A program made the translations under genes and the position numbers. A stretch of DNA of 64,000 nucleotides, from positions 310,001-374,000 of the forward strand of contig JAHDXS010000002.1 in assembly GCA_023384135.1 (NCBI GenBank). Reading direction: 5' to 3'. Source of the stretch: Alphaproteobacteria bacterium. Lineage in GTDB: Bacteria; Pseudomonadota; Alphaproteobacteria; Micavibrionales; Micavibrionaceae. Shown one piece after another: positions 17,398 through 25,864 of this stretch (position 1 is the first letter of the stretch; each line of letters begins with the position of its first letter). The notes beneath the pieces are model-generated. The model had not been told where the DNA came from and searched no databases. It saw only the letters and a list, made by a program, of their open reading frames with translations.

Positions 17398-20300
17398 TCA
17401 ACGGGGCGGATCGACAACGCCCGGTGTCCGGTCGCCTCTCGGGCCGCCGATGGGCGTCTCGTAGGTCTGCTCGGGATTGTCGTAGCGCGAAGACACGCCG
17501 CAATCACGGCTGTTCTGGGAAATTTCATCATCCCGGCCACCAAATTTGTGCCTCAGGACACCGCCGAAAGTGAACAGCGTGTTGATGCCGCTGCCCCATG
17601 TCGCCGGAAGCTGGCGGGGTGAATAGAACCCGTCATTTTCCTGACGGCTGCGGGCCTCGCGGGCACGGTCATTGAACTCGCCGTTACAGGCCGCATGATC
17701 ATGCTCGGAGGTCGCACGGCGGGACATGACGGGCAGAGTTTCCTCGACCGTCCGCTCGTAGCGGTACATCTGGCGCGTCTGGAACCCGCCCTCGCCCTCA
17801 TTCCCGGTGCCACGAATATAATCGCGGCGCATGCGGTCATACCCACGCAAATTCCCGGTCGGATCGTAAAGATGCTTCAGGGCATCTTCGACAGTATGGT
17901 TGTGGTCGCGCTTGTAATCCTGAGAAACCCGGGTCCCGGCAGCCTCGTTCGGAATGACCATGGCCATCGCATCATACTGAGTGTCCAGGAAGTCGTCCAA
18001 ACGGCGCACCGTAGCGCCTGGGCTGTAATTCTCGGTCAGATTGCCGATCTTGATCTTGTGCTGCTCAAGATTGACCAGACGATGCTCAAGCTCGTTGGTG
18101 CGGGTATTGCGCACGGTGACGATCAGATCGCCTCCCAGCCGCGCCTTGTCCTCGGCATTCAACATGGTCAGCATCGCGCCGCCATTCGGAATTTCGCGGG
18201 TCGCAACAGCGCGGTCATAAAGGAACGTCATCTCGCGGGCGTTCATGCAGCCTCGATCCAGCCCTTCAAGATCCTGATTTCTCAATCTGGGCAGATCCCA
18301 GTAGCTCTGCGGCACACCCGTGCTTTGTGTTCTGAACTCCTGACTCATGGTCGGGCGCTCTTCGACGCGCGGCGTTTCCTGCGGCGGACGGGCTTCGGCC
18401 TGAACGGTCAGCGGCTCAAGGCAGAGCTGCTTATCGACATAGGCGATGATGCCCGCAGGCGTGTTGTTGCGCCAGTTGTAATTGTCGCGCAACAGCGTGT
18501 AATCGGAGTTGCTCAAGGAACGGTGCGTCCGGGCGTTCGGATCGAGATACCCTTCGAGCTCAACCACGCGGAAGGTGTTGTTAGCGCGCTCGACGACGGC
18601 GGCATAAGCCTTGCCCTCGTGCTGGAACACCAGCGGAGCGCAGTTCGGATCGGGCTTGTCGGCATTGAATTGTCTGTAGCGGTCGAAAATCTGATCGACC
18701 GTCATGCCCGGCGGCAGTTCGTTGTTCGGCGACATGCGGATACCGGGATAGCGGTCCGCAGGGGTCGTCGTAGCGCCAGTGGTCGCGGGCACTTCCGCCG
18801 GAGTTTCGACGGCCGGGCGAACCGGAACCTGGGAGAGTTGAACGCCGACCTGATTACGGATGTAGGACTGGTCCCACACGCTGTGCGGCTGAACGGCCCC
18901 GGCGTTCCGGTCGCGGATGCTGGTGGATTTCATATCCGTGCGCAGATCGCGGACGGTATCGGTGAACCGGGTGATGTCCTGCTCGTTCAGCCCCTTGCTG
19001 CGCATGTAGTCGGCAACCATCGGGATCGTCGTATTGTCGTAACGGCGCGAAATGGCGGCAGGCTCTACGCCCTTAGCCAGTTGGGACCGGATCAGCAGCT
19101 CTTCGAGCGCCATGCTGGTATTGCGCGTCATCATATCCGGCGCACGGCCATCCGCAGGCCTCATATACTCGCCCGGCACAGTCGCCAGTTCGAGGGCTGC
19201 AGAGTTCTGGCTCATGATATTTTGCAGAACGGCAACCCGGCCATGCGAATAACGCATCGGGCCCTGAACAAACTCGGCGTTGTTCGGGGTGAAGGTGATC
19301 TCATAGCGCTTATCGCCGACCTCGACGGAAACAGCGTCAGCCGCCGGGCTGGTGGAGACGGTCGTGCCGCCCGCGCCCGGAGTCGTCCGTGTGCCGCCAT
19401 CAGTGGTGCGGGCTACGGTCACGGTCGGGGCAACGCCCAGATTCATGGCGCCTGAGGCATGAACGTCGCGGTAAGCGCGGACGGTGCGGTTCGCCGCATC
19501 AATATCCTCGATACCCAGCGTCTTCATATGATCGCGGTACTGGCCTTCTGTCGCATCGGCGTTGGCGCCGAAGAAACGCGTACGCTCGGCGGCGATTCGC
19601 TCTTCGACCAGACGGCCGAAAGAATCGTTGGCCACACTGGTAGTGGCGCTGTTCGTGTCGATGCCAAGACGCGTAGCGATCTGAAGCGTGCGGTTGCGGA
19701 TTTCCTGAATCCCGGCGGTCGCTCCGGCGGCATCCAATCCAGCCGCAGGCACCGTCAAACCGACCAAACTCATGCCGGAAGAAACAGCCGCCAGATGAGC
19801 AGCAGTGTAATTCGGCTGGGCAGTGGTCGTTGCGCCGCCACCAGTTGTTGCGCCCGGTCGGGGTGTCGTGCCGCCATCCGTGGGAACACCCGGCATCGTG
19901 CGGACTTCCTGTTCATAAGCCTCGCGCACCTGGCGTACGTATTCTTCGCGCTGTGCCGGAGACATCTGTTGATACTGCTCACCGCGGCGCACCAGCTCCT
20001 CGGCAAAGACCTCGGCGGCTCTGTCGGGATTGGACTCCTGAGCGGCCCGGTCGAGGGCGCCCTCGACTTCACGGCGGATCGTGCCCCGGTCAGCCCCTTG
20101 GAACAAAAGACGCTCGGCAGCTTTGAAAGCCAGAGAGTCATCCATTCTCTCAAGGATACGGGTCTTTAACAGGGCATGATCGAACCCGGCCTCTTCCAGT
20201 TCGCGGCGGTAAACATCGCGAACCTGCTCGCGCACAGCCTGACCGCCCGGAGCCTGGCCACCCCAGAGTCTCTGAACGGGGAAACCGAACATGCTGAGAA

Positions 20301-22617
20301 TACCGCCCAGCATTTTGCCGAACTGGCTGCCCTCGAAGAAATCGCGCAGGAAATTTTTGAAACTGTTGGGCAGGAACTGCCCGATCCGGTCCATGACCGT
20401 GCCCATGAACGTAACCTCGCGGGCACGTTCATTATTGAGCTTATTCGCGCGCTCAAGAACATTGAGGCTTTCGAAAAGAGCCTGAAGCTCCTCAACCTTT
20501 TCCTTGTCTGCCTGACTCACCCCGCCTTCCTGGCCAACGCGGCTCATGAAGGTCTGCATATTGGCGACTTGTGCCGGCGTGTAGGTCCCGGTGATGCCGT
20601 ACTGCTCGCGGATCATCGCGAAAGCGGGCTTGGTCAGAATATCGGCCATAAGGCGCTGACCGACTGCTGCGGTATAAGTCCCATCAGCACGGTTATCGCC
20701 GCCCAGTTTCTTAAGGCCCATGACCACCATATGCAGGGCGTTCTGGGACTGCTGGTCAAACTCGCCGTCTGCTTGTGTAGGAGGCGTAAAGCCGGCAAGC
20801 GCGGAAATATTGAGGCCCCCCATCAGGCCGCCTGCTCCGCCACCGCCGCCCAAATTCTGGGCCACGCTGCCAAGGCGCATCAAAGCCGTCTCGACGACGA
20901 CGCTGGCTGCGCGGACTTGGGATTCTGTGGGAGGACCGGAAGGTGTATTGGAGGCCGTCGCCGAAGCGCTTGCCCGAGCGGCCGCATCAGCGGACAGCGT
21001 ATTGGCGGCCTGCATGATCTGGTTCAGCTGATCCTGCGTCAAACCCTGCATCTGCATGCGGAACGCCAGATTCCCGAGATACTGAGCGTCCGTTGCCCCG
21101 GCATTCTGAGTTCCGTAACGCACGCGGTCCTGTTGCAATGCGCCTGCAAGCGTCTGCGCCAGATCCGGCGTAACCTGCTCGGTCATCGGCACCTGAAGGG
21201 CGGTTGCCAGAGCGCGGACCTGAGGAAGAAGCTGTGTAGCCTGAGCAACAGCCGCATCCGGCGTCGTGGTCGTCGCGCCACCCGGGGTCGCGCCGGGATC
21301 CGGTGTCGTGGTCGTTGTGGTGCCGCCATCATTGGTGCGAGCCACAGTCACAGTGGGCTGTGCCAGAATATTGCTGGCGTAAATTTGATCGATCGAACCG
21401 AAGATATTGTTCCGGTTATCCAGCAACGTAAACAGCATGCTCGGATTGTCTTTGATCGCCTGCGGCAAGCGGTCATAGCCGGCCTGCCCCTGAGAACCGA
21501 CAACAGCCGCCCGGAAAGCGGCACCCGCACCAACGGGAAGGCTCGCAAGATCACGCAGGGTGCTGATTTGAGGGTTGGTGGCCAGCTCTTCGAGCTTGGC
21601 GCGAATCTGGGTCTGGACTTCCCGGCTGTTCGGATCGCCGCTGACATTGAACATCTGCGCGAGCTTGCGGCTCACCGCTGCAAAATCGTTACGGAAAGCG
21701 GCATTGTCTGTGCCGCTCGGGCGCAGATCAATAGCGGGCATAACCTGTGTGCGAATCACGTTCATCGCCGCGACCGTGCGCTGATCGGGCACGATCTCCT
21801 GCGGCGGAGTAGTCCGACCGCCACCCGCAGGTGCGGGAACACTAACAGCCAGCGCACCGGAAGCCGCGACATTCGTCATGGCCGTACCGACCTTGGACAC
21901 GGCAGAAACATCAGCCACACCGAAAGTCTGACGCATATGCGCGGCAAACTGGGCTTCCGTTGCATCGGCGTTCGAAGCGAGATAGCGCTGACGCTCCTGC
22001 GCGAGCTTGTCGAGAATCGCCTGCCCGATCGTCGCATCGCCCATACGGGTCATATCCACGCGCAAAGACGTAGCCACCTGACGGGCATTGTCGCGCAAAC
22101 TCGTAACAGCCGCAGCCGCAGTCTGCTGATCGAAAGACGCGGGAACCTGAGCGGTGCTGACAAGACGCATGGCATCACGGACCGCCGTAAGCTGAGCGGT
22201 GGAATAGGTCGAATTGGCAGTCGTCGTCGGTCCCGGCGTGGGACCGGCCGGGGTGGAGGCCGCATGCACACGGTCGAGATGGGAAACATAGGTCTGCGCG
22301 TTCTGGAACATCTGCAGGAACGCGGCTTTCGCGGTCGGATCCGCATCCAGCTGGGCCTTGTAGCCGGCCGGAAGATTCGGGGAAATGCGGCGGTATATTT
22401 CGTTGGCGCGGCCCTCATTGGTCAGAACCAACGGAATACCCGTCAGAATACGGGCTTGTGCGGCCATGGTTTCACGGCCGATTTGCGGGGTGTATTCGGA
22501 GATATTCGGGGAAAGCCCAACAGCCGCGCGGATCAAACCGAACGCGTTAGCAGAAGTCATCAAATCCGATTGGATTTGCTCGTCTAGACCAGTAAGCCCG
22601 GATTGACCACCTGTCAT
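17398..22617 (-). CDS. 1739-residue repeat protein of unknown function
   Basis: I recognise no known family. Residues about 28-119 resemble the separate 122-residue protein encoded upstream. Three related segments follow at about 138-262, 453-550 and 937-1065. Each has a helical block ending in a basic stretch and then N-A-x-AT-x-x-Q (SNADATEAQ, QNAGATDAQ, ANADATEGQ). Two linkers share TVTVART-x-DGGT (about 422-433 and 1065-1076), and other Thr/Pro/Gly linkers separate blocks. Residues 740-790 hold an amphipathic, Phe/Gly-rich patch, and 790-905 is charged and probably helical. The C-terminal 600 residues have no visible repeats. There is no signal peptide or clear transmembrane helix, so it is either cytosolic or exported by another route. 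AGGGGTGA precedes ATG 22617. Confidence 0.7.
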   Translation of the reverse strand: MTGGQSGLTGLDEQIQSDLMTSANAFGLIRAAVGLSPNISEYTPQIGRETMAAQARILTGIPLVLTNEGRANEIYRRISPNLPAGYKAQLDADPTAKAAFLQMFQNAQTYVSHLDRVHAASTPAGPTPGPTTTANSTYSTAQLTAVRDAMRLVSTAQVPASFDQQTAAAAVTSLRDNARQVATSLRVDMTRMGDATIGQAILDKLAQERQRYLASNADATEAQFAAHMRQTFGVADVSAVSKVGTAMTNVAASGALAVSVPAPAGGGRTTPPQEIVPDQRTVAAMNVIRTQVMPAIDLRPSGTDNAAFRNDFAAVSRKLAQMFNVSGDPNSREVQTQIRAKLEELATNPQISTLRDLASLPVGAGAAFRAAVVGSQGQAGYDRLPQAIKDNPSMLFTLLDNRNNIFGSIDQIYASNILAQPTVTVARTNDGGTTTTTTPDPGATPGGATTTTPDAAVAQATQLLPQVRALATALQVPMTEQVTPDLAQTLAGALQQDRVRYGTQNAGATDAQYLGNLAFRMQMQGLTQDQLNQIMQAANTLSADAAARASASATASNTPSGPPTESQVRAASVVVETALMRLGSVAQNLGGGGGAGGLMGGLNISALAGFTPPTQADGEFDQQSQNALHMVVMGLKKLGGDNRADGTYTAAVGQRLMADILTKPAFAMIREQYGITGTYTPAQVANMQTFMSRVGQEGGVSQADKEKVEELQALFESLNVLERANKLNNERAREVTFMGTVMDRIGQFLPNSFKNFLRDFFEGSQFGKMLGGILSMFGFPVQRLWGGQAPGGQAVREQVRDVYRRELEEAGFDHALLKTRILERMDDSLAFKAAERLLFQGADRGTIRREVEGALDRAAQESNPDRAAEVFAEELVRRGEQYQQMSPAQREEYVRQVREAYEQEVRTMPGVPTDGGTTPRPGATTGGGATTTAQPNYTAAHLAAVSSGMSLVGLTVPAAGLDAAGATAGIQEIRNRTLQIATRLGIDTNSATTSVANDSFGRLVEERIAAERTRFFGANADATEGQYRDHMKTLGIEDIDAANRTVRAYRDVHASGAMNLGVAPTVTVARTTDGGTRTTPGAGGTTVSTSPAADAVSVEVGDKRYEITFTPNNAEFVQGPMRYSHGRVAVLQNIMSQNSAALELATVPGEYMRPADGRAPDMMTRNTSMALEELLIRSQLAKGVEPAAISRRYDNTTIPMVADYMRSKGLNEQDITRFTDTVRDLRTDMKSTSIRDRNAGAVQPHSVWDQSYIRNQVGVQLSQVPVRPAVETPAEVPATTGATTTPADRYPGIRMSPNNELPPGMTVDQIFDRYRQFNADKPDPNCAPLVFQHEGKAYAAVVERANNTFRVVELEGYLDPNARTHRSLSNSDYTLLRDNYNWRNNTPAGIIAYVDKQLCLEPLTVQAEARPPQETPRVEERPTMSQEFRTQSTGVPQSYWDLPRLRNQDLEGLDRGCMNAREMTFLYDRAVATREIPNGGAMLTMLNAEDKARLGGDLIVTVRNTRTNELEHRLVNLEQHKIKIGNLTENYSPGATVRRLDDFLDTQYDAMAMVIPNEAAGTRVSQDYKRDHNHTVEDALKHLYDPTGNLRGYDRMRRDYIRGTGNEGEGGFQTRQMYRYERTVEETLPVMSRRATSEHDHAACNGEFNDRAREARSRQENDGFYSPRQLPATWGSGINTLFTFGGVLRHKFGGRDDEISQNSRDCGVSSRYDNPEQTYETPIGGPRGDRTPGVVDPPR

Positions 22618-22629
22618 ATTTCACCCCTA

Positions 22630-22663
22630 AATTATATGTGAGGACTTTCCCTCACTTATATTT
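22630..22663. repeat. Imperfect palindrome upstream of the 1739-residue gene
   Basis: Arms of 14 bases at 22630-22643 and 22650-22663 match at 12 of 14 positions as an inverted repeat, with a six-base centre. The core arms are GTGAGG and CCTCAC. It sits 13 bases before the start codon and covers a TATAAT (22631-22636 on the complement), so a repressor site or an mRNA leader hairpin are both possible. The remaining intergenic sequence to 22827 is AT-rich and shows nothing else. Confidence 0.45.
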
Positions 22664-22827
22664 CAACACGGCTTTGTTGTTATCTTTTTACAGCCGCCTA
22701 TCACACTCTTTTATCGAGTTAGGCCCATTCTTGCATATTGTAAATTTTTTTTCAAATTTTAATTTCCTTAAACACGCCCGAAGACTGAGCGGCGCCGAAG
22801 GACGAGAAGCGGAATATGAAAATATTC

Positions 22828-23196
22828 CTACTCGCCAAAATGCAGGGCGTTTACTTGTGCCACAAGCGTAGGCGCGCTCCGGAACAGATTGAGGAACGCC
22901 GCACGGTTGGTCGGGTCGGAATAAAGCTGGACACGCAACTCATGAGGCACGTTCTCGCTGAAGCGCTCGAACAGGTAGTCCTGCATCTCCTCAGGGCTGA
23001 GATCATCGGGAGAATTGCGAATTTCAAGGTCGATAGCATCAAGAATCTCCTGCCCCCGCTCGCGCGTGTAGGTCGGAAAATCGTTATCGAGGCCTAAGGC
23101 CGCCCGCAAATAGGCCAGCCCTTCCTGTAGATCCATAACATACGCCCGCAATTCCTCGGGCGTCACTTCAACTGGGGGAACCGCTTCATCCGTCAT
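22828..23196 (-). CDS. 122-residue protein resembling the N-terminal domain of the 1739-residue protein
   Basis: Small soluble acidic protein of unknown function. Its residues about 29-119 align with residues 28-119 of the downstream giant protein. Shared positions include RAA-x-GL, YT-x-x-x-G-x-E and a strongly conserved DPT-x-x-AAFL-x-x-F-x-x-A-x-T-x-V segment. Both lie on the same strand 210 bases apart, so they may be co-expressed. No signal peptide or membrane helix. The ribosome site before ATG 23196 is weak. Confidence 0.65.
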   Translation of the reverse strand: MTDEAVPPVEVTPEELRAYVMDLQEGLAYLRAALGLDNDFPTYTRERGQEILDAIDLEIRNSPDDLSPEEMQDYLFERFSENVPHELRVQLYSDPTNRAAFLNLFRSAPTLVAQVNALHFGE

Positions 23197-23260
23197 AAGG
23201 TCGATACTATCAGAAATGCCGCAATGCGGGAAAAAATTCGGACCCGCCCCTCCGAAAAAC

Positions 23261-24358
23261 TTAACAAACTGACCGTAAAGGCCCGCCCACGCTATGCGAA
23301 TCCGTATCTATGAAAGCCCGGATATCCGCAAAATAATCAAGATAGGCCGCAACCGTTTTGTCGCGCGAAAACTCCGCCATATAGCGCTCATAGCCGCGCT
23401 CGGCCAGCTTTAGCGCCAGCACCGGATCGCCCGCCAGCCGCATGATCGCCTCCGCCAGCCGGGAAATATCATCGATCGGCACCAAAAGCGCATCTTCGCC
23501 GTCACGCACGAACTGCTTGGGCCCGGCCGCATCCGTTGTAATAAGGGGGGTCTTCTGCGCCCATGCCTGCACGAAAACGGTGCCGAACGGCTCATACCGT
23601 GAGGGAAAAACGCAGATATCCGCGGCCCGGAACAAAGGCCCACGGTCGTCCCGCCAGCCCAGAAGCTTCACCCGGTCGCCCACCCCTAAGGAAGCGATCA
23701 AACCCTCCAGCACGGCCCGGTCGGGCCCCTCCCCGGCGATCCAGAGATAAATGCCGGGCGCTTGCGCGACAGCCTGTATCAACGTATCGAACGCCTTGCT
23801 CTTATGCAGGCGCCCCAGCGCGAGCAGCAGCGGCGCCCCCTCAGGCACCCCCAGCGCCGAACGGTTCACCGTCCCCGGCTCGTCCTTGAAATCCGCAAAA
23901 TTATTGATGTGGCGCACGCGCTCCGGTGCGATCCCCTTGTCGATCAGGTATTGCCGGATATCCGGCGTGATGGTCATGAAAAAATCGGTACCTTTGTAAT
24001 ATTTCAGATTGTAATACCCGCCCAGCCGGGCCAGCAGCGCGTAACGGGGAATCCCCATGGAGGGCGACCAGGCAGGGGTCTTTTGCGCCGCGCGGGACAT
24101 CCATGTCTGAACGATATCAGGCCTGAAGGACTTGATAATTGAGCGCATGCGGTAAGGCGTCCACAGATCGACCGCGCCGCCGAAGGGCAACTCATGAACT
24201 TTAAGCCCGGCCTTACGCAGGGCAGAAACGCGGGTTTCATGGGGCCGCGTGACCGCCTCAATCGCAACCCCGGCCTCTGAAAGTTCAAGGCACGTATCGA
24301 CGTAAGCGGTCTCCGCCCCGCCTTGTGCTGCACCCGCAAGCACCTGAAGGACTCTCAT
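23261..24358 (-). CDS. Family 4-type glycosyltransferase (GT-B fold)
   Basis: Cytosolic transferase likely using a nucleotide sugar to extend a lipid-linked glycan or surface polysaccharide; donor and acceptor cannot be told from sequence. From ATG 24358 it begins MRVLQVL and has GGAETAYVD (about 14-22), the acceptor domain to about 170, then the donor domain with LALGRLHKSKAFDTLI and the E-x7-E region around SRYEPFGTVFVQAWA. Length of 365 fits GT4 enzymes. A TTG at 24382 could extend it by eight residues, but no ribosome site supports that. No polysaccharide cluster surrounds it. Confidence 0.78.
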   Translation of the reverse strand: MRVLQVLAGAAQGGAETAYVDTCLELSEAGVAIEAVTRPHETRVSALRKAGLKVHELPFGGAVDLWTPYRMRSIIKSFRPDIVQTWMSRAAQKTPAWSPSMGIPRYALLARLGGYYNLKYYKGTDFFMTITPDIRQYLIDKGIAPERVRHINNFADFKDEPGTVNRSALGVPEGAPLLLALGRLHKSKAFDTLIQAVAQAPGIYLWIAGEGPDRAVLEGLIASLGVGDRVKLLGWRDDRGPLFRAADICVFPSRYEPFGTVFVQAWAQKTPLITTDAAGPKQFVRDGEDALLVPIDDISRLAEAIMRLAGDPVLALKLAERGYERYMAEFSRDKTVAAYLDYFADIRAFIDTDSHSVGGPLRSVC

Positions 24359-24425
24359 AACCGCAGCATTCCCATTGCACAAAAAGGGAAGGACTCAAAA
24401 GAAAATAAACGCCGGAAAACAGCCA

Positions 24426-25112
24426 TTATTCTTGAGTTTTTTGCTGCGCAGAAGGATAGCTCGCCAGCGTCGCGCGCAGCATTCCAACCATGTTTTCCTG
24501 CGTCTCGTCCATCTTGGACAGCATGAACTCGCACGCTTCGGGAGTCGTCACCGGGGTCTTCTCGAAACGGCTGGAATTATACTTGCGCACATCATCGATC
24601 AGGCCGAACAGCTCCGTGTACTGCTCCTTGGTGACATAGGTCTGGGCGACGACCATGTTATCGACGTTGGCCTGCGCTTCCTGCATCGGGCCTTTCACGG
24701 CCTCCTGCCACTGGGCAAAACGCGCGGTAATCGTATCGGCCATCTGTTTGTTGTTCTCGGCGCACCCCTTGGCCGCCAGCGCCACATCCTCCTCGACGGC
24801 CTTCACGGTGCCGATGAGGTTTTGGTTGACGATGACGATGGCAAAATGCTGCGCCTCGCGCGTATCCAGATTAGCCAGAATTGAGACATACTTGTTATTC
24901 AAAGCCTTGCTTTTGGCTTTGGCGACGGGATCTTCGATTTTCTCGGAATCATCGGTGGAAGACGGAGTATCGTCCTCGGCGGGTTCATTGGCATCCGCCG
25001 CAGGAGCAGCCCCCGAAGCCTCAGCCTTTTGCGCCAGAACGGGAGCGGCAGATACAGCCGTAAACGCGGCAAGCGCGGTGAAAGCGAACAAACCAAGTGC
25101 AAAACGTTTCAT
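24426..25112 (-). CDS. Secreted protein of unknown function
   Basis: Starts at ATG 25112 (or the adjacent ATG 25115), just after an AGCAGGG ribosome site. A Sec signal peptide ends near APVLAQ. A Pro/Ala/Glu/Asp-rich linker (about 30-60) leads into a mostly helical domain with two Cys (in KGCAENN and in EACEFML) that could form a disulfide. I recognise no family. A good promoter lies about 45 bases upstream, so it is probably its own unit. Confidence 0.65.
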   Translation of the reverse strand: MKRFALGLFAFTALAAFTAVSAAPVLAQKAEASGAAPAADANEPAEDDTPSSTDDSEKIEDPVAKAKSKALNNKYVSILANLDTREAQHFAIVIVNQNLIGTVKAVEEDVALAAKGCAENNKQMADTITARFAQWQEAVKGPMQEAQANVDNMVVAQTYVTKEQYTELFGLIDDVRKYNSSRFEKTPVTTPEACEFMLSKMDETQENMVGMLRATLASYPSAQQKTQE

Positions 25113-25154
25113 CATGTGACCCTGCTGAAATCCTCGATAGGAACAAAACACCCT

Positions 25155-25183
25155 ATACTAGCCTTAGAATCCCGGGCTTGCAA
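25155..25183 (-). promoter_or_regulatory. Sigma-70-type promoter for the secreted protein gene
   Basis: On the - strand, TTGCAA (25178-25183), a 17-base spacer and TAGTAT (25155-25160). Each hexamer matches four of six consensus bases and the spacing is ideal. It abuts the terminator at 25190-25210, so the gene to its left starts just past where the transcript from the right ends. Confidence 0.55.
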
Positions 25184-25210
25184 AAAAAAACCGCCGGATA
25201 AACCGGCGGT
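25182..25210 (-). terminator. Strong intrinsic terminator on the - strand
   Basis: CCGCCGG (25191-25197), loop ATAAA and CCGGCGG (25203-25209), flanked by an A/T pair, with nine Ts following on the - strand (25182-25190). It ends a transcript coming from the right, either a 3' leader of the small membrane gene or a separate RNA. Confidence 0.85.
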
Positions 25211-25385
25211 AAAAGTTATGCTCGCGTGTCTGATATCGAAAAACTCATACGGGGCAACAACTCCAGAACACGCAAGCCCTGCACATGACATAGAGATAAA
25301 ACAATCGGTTAACACAGTCCTCGGTTAAAAGGGGGCCCCCACACACATCGGCAACCGCCCGTTTCGCAATTCTTAAGTCTCGTCC
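25182..25385 (-). ncRNA. Candidate structured RNA or long 3' untranslated region
   Basis: About 200 bases without a coding frame, ending in the strong terminator. On the - strand, segments at 25264-25277 and 25220-25232 pair over 13 base pairs (one G-U, one bulged base), closing a 31-base loop. Upstream lie a perfect GGGGGCCCCC palindrome (25331-25340) and two copies of TCGGTTAA on the + strand (25305-25312, 25321-25328). It does not match 4.5S, tmRNA or RNase P signatures that I know. It could be the 3' end of the adjacent small-protein mRNA. Confidence 0.35.
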
Positions 25386-25565
25386 TTAGGGTCTGACTTT
25401 CGACCCTGCGCTCCAGAAATCCCGGCTCCCCAGCCCCTGATCTTGCTCAGTCCTGATTTTTTTTTCATCCTCCCCCTCAGACGCTGGTCGATATCTATGG
25501 AGCGAAAAAAAACCTACGAGAAAACAAGATAATCCAAACAAAAAAGCAATCCATCCAACCATCAT
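25386..25565 (-). CDS. 59-residue single-pass membrane protein
   Basis: Starts at ATG 25565 behind a strong AAGGGGGTG ribosome site. It has one hydrophobic segment (about residues 4-20, with GWIAFLFGLSCFLVGFFSL) followed by a charged tail rich in Glu, Lys, Asp and Arg. Too short to assign. An upstream in-frame ATG would add 34 residues in AT-rich sequence without a ribosome site. Its promoter should lie in the AT-rich region to the right. Confidence 0.5.
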   Translation of the reverse strand: MMVGWIAFLFGLSCFLVGFFSLHRYRPASEGEDEKKIRTEQDQGLGSRDFWSAGSKVRP

Positions 25566-25864
25566 ATTCTGCACCCCCTTATTAATTAACATAACACAAA
25601 AGAAGTAAATACAAAGTAAATAAAATTCTACATAAATTTCTTTTGCATTTTTTGTGTAATGAAACAAATAAAATGAAAATAAAATAAGTATAAAATATAT
25701 ATAAAATTTTATATAAATTGATAGTACTTGGATTTTGGTTGATTCACAGCGGCTTGGCAGGCGGGGATTTTAAAAATGCGGGTTGTGTTTGCCCCGCTTT
25801 TATGGCTTTTTTGACAAACGAAAAGCCAAAAACAACCCTAAACGTCCAGAACGATAAGAAAAAA
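25566..25864. other. AT-rich divergent intergenic region
   Basis: About 300 bases between the small membrane protein gene and the aminotransferase, extremely AT-rich at 25600-25735 with A-tracts and ATATAT runs, unlike the GC-rich surroundings. It must contain the starts of both divergent transcripts, but no hexamer pair stands out. An in-frame ATG at 25802 could be an alternative start of the aminotransferase. Confidence 0.5.

Noticed and set aside
17695..19455. Long + strand frame opposite the giant repeat gene
   Set aside because: It has no ribosome site or motif, and the - strand repeats are conserved in protein sequence, which supports that frame.
20176..22587. Another + strand frame of about 800 codons in the same gene
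   Set aside because: It is antisense and His/Arg-rich with no domain.
25182..25385. Considered a tRNA, tmRNA or 4.5S RNA
   Set aside because: I found no cloverleaf, no tag-peptide frame and no SRP RNA core in this region, so only a generic RNA candidate is proposed.
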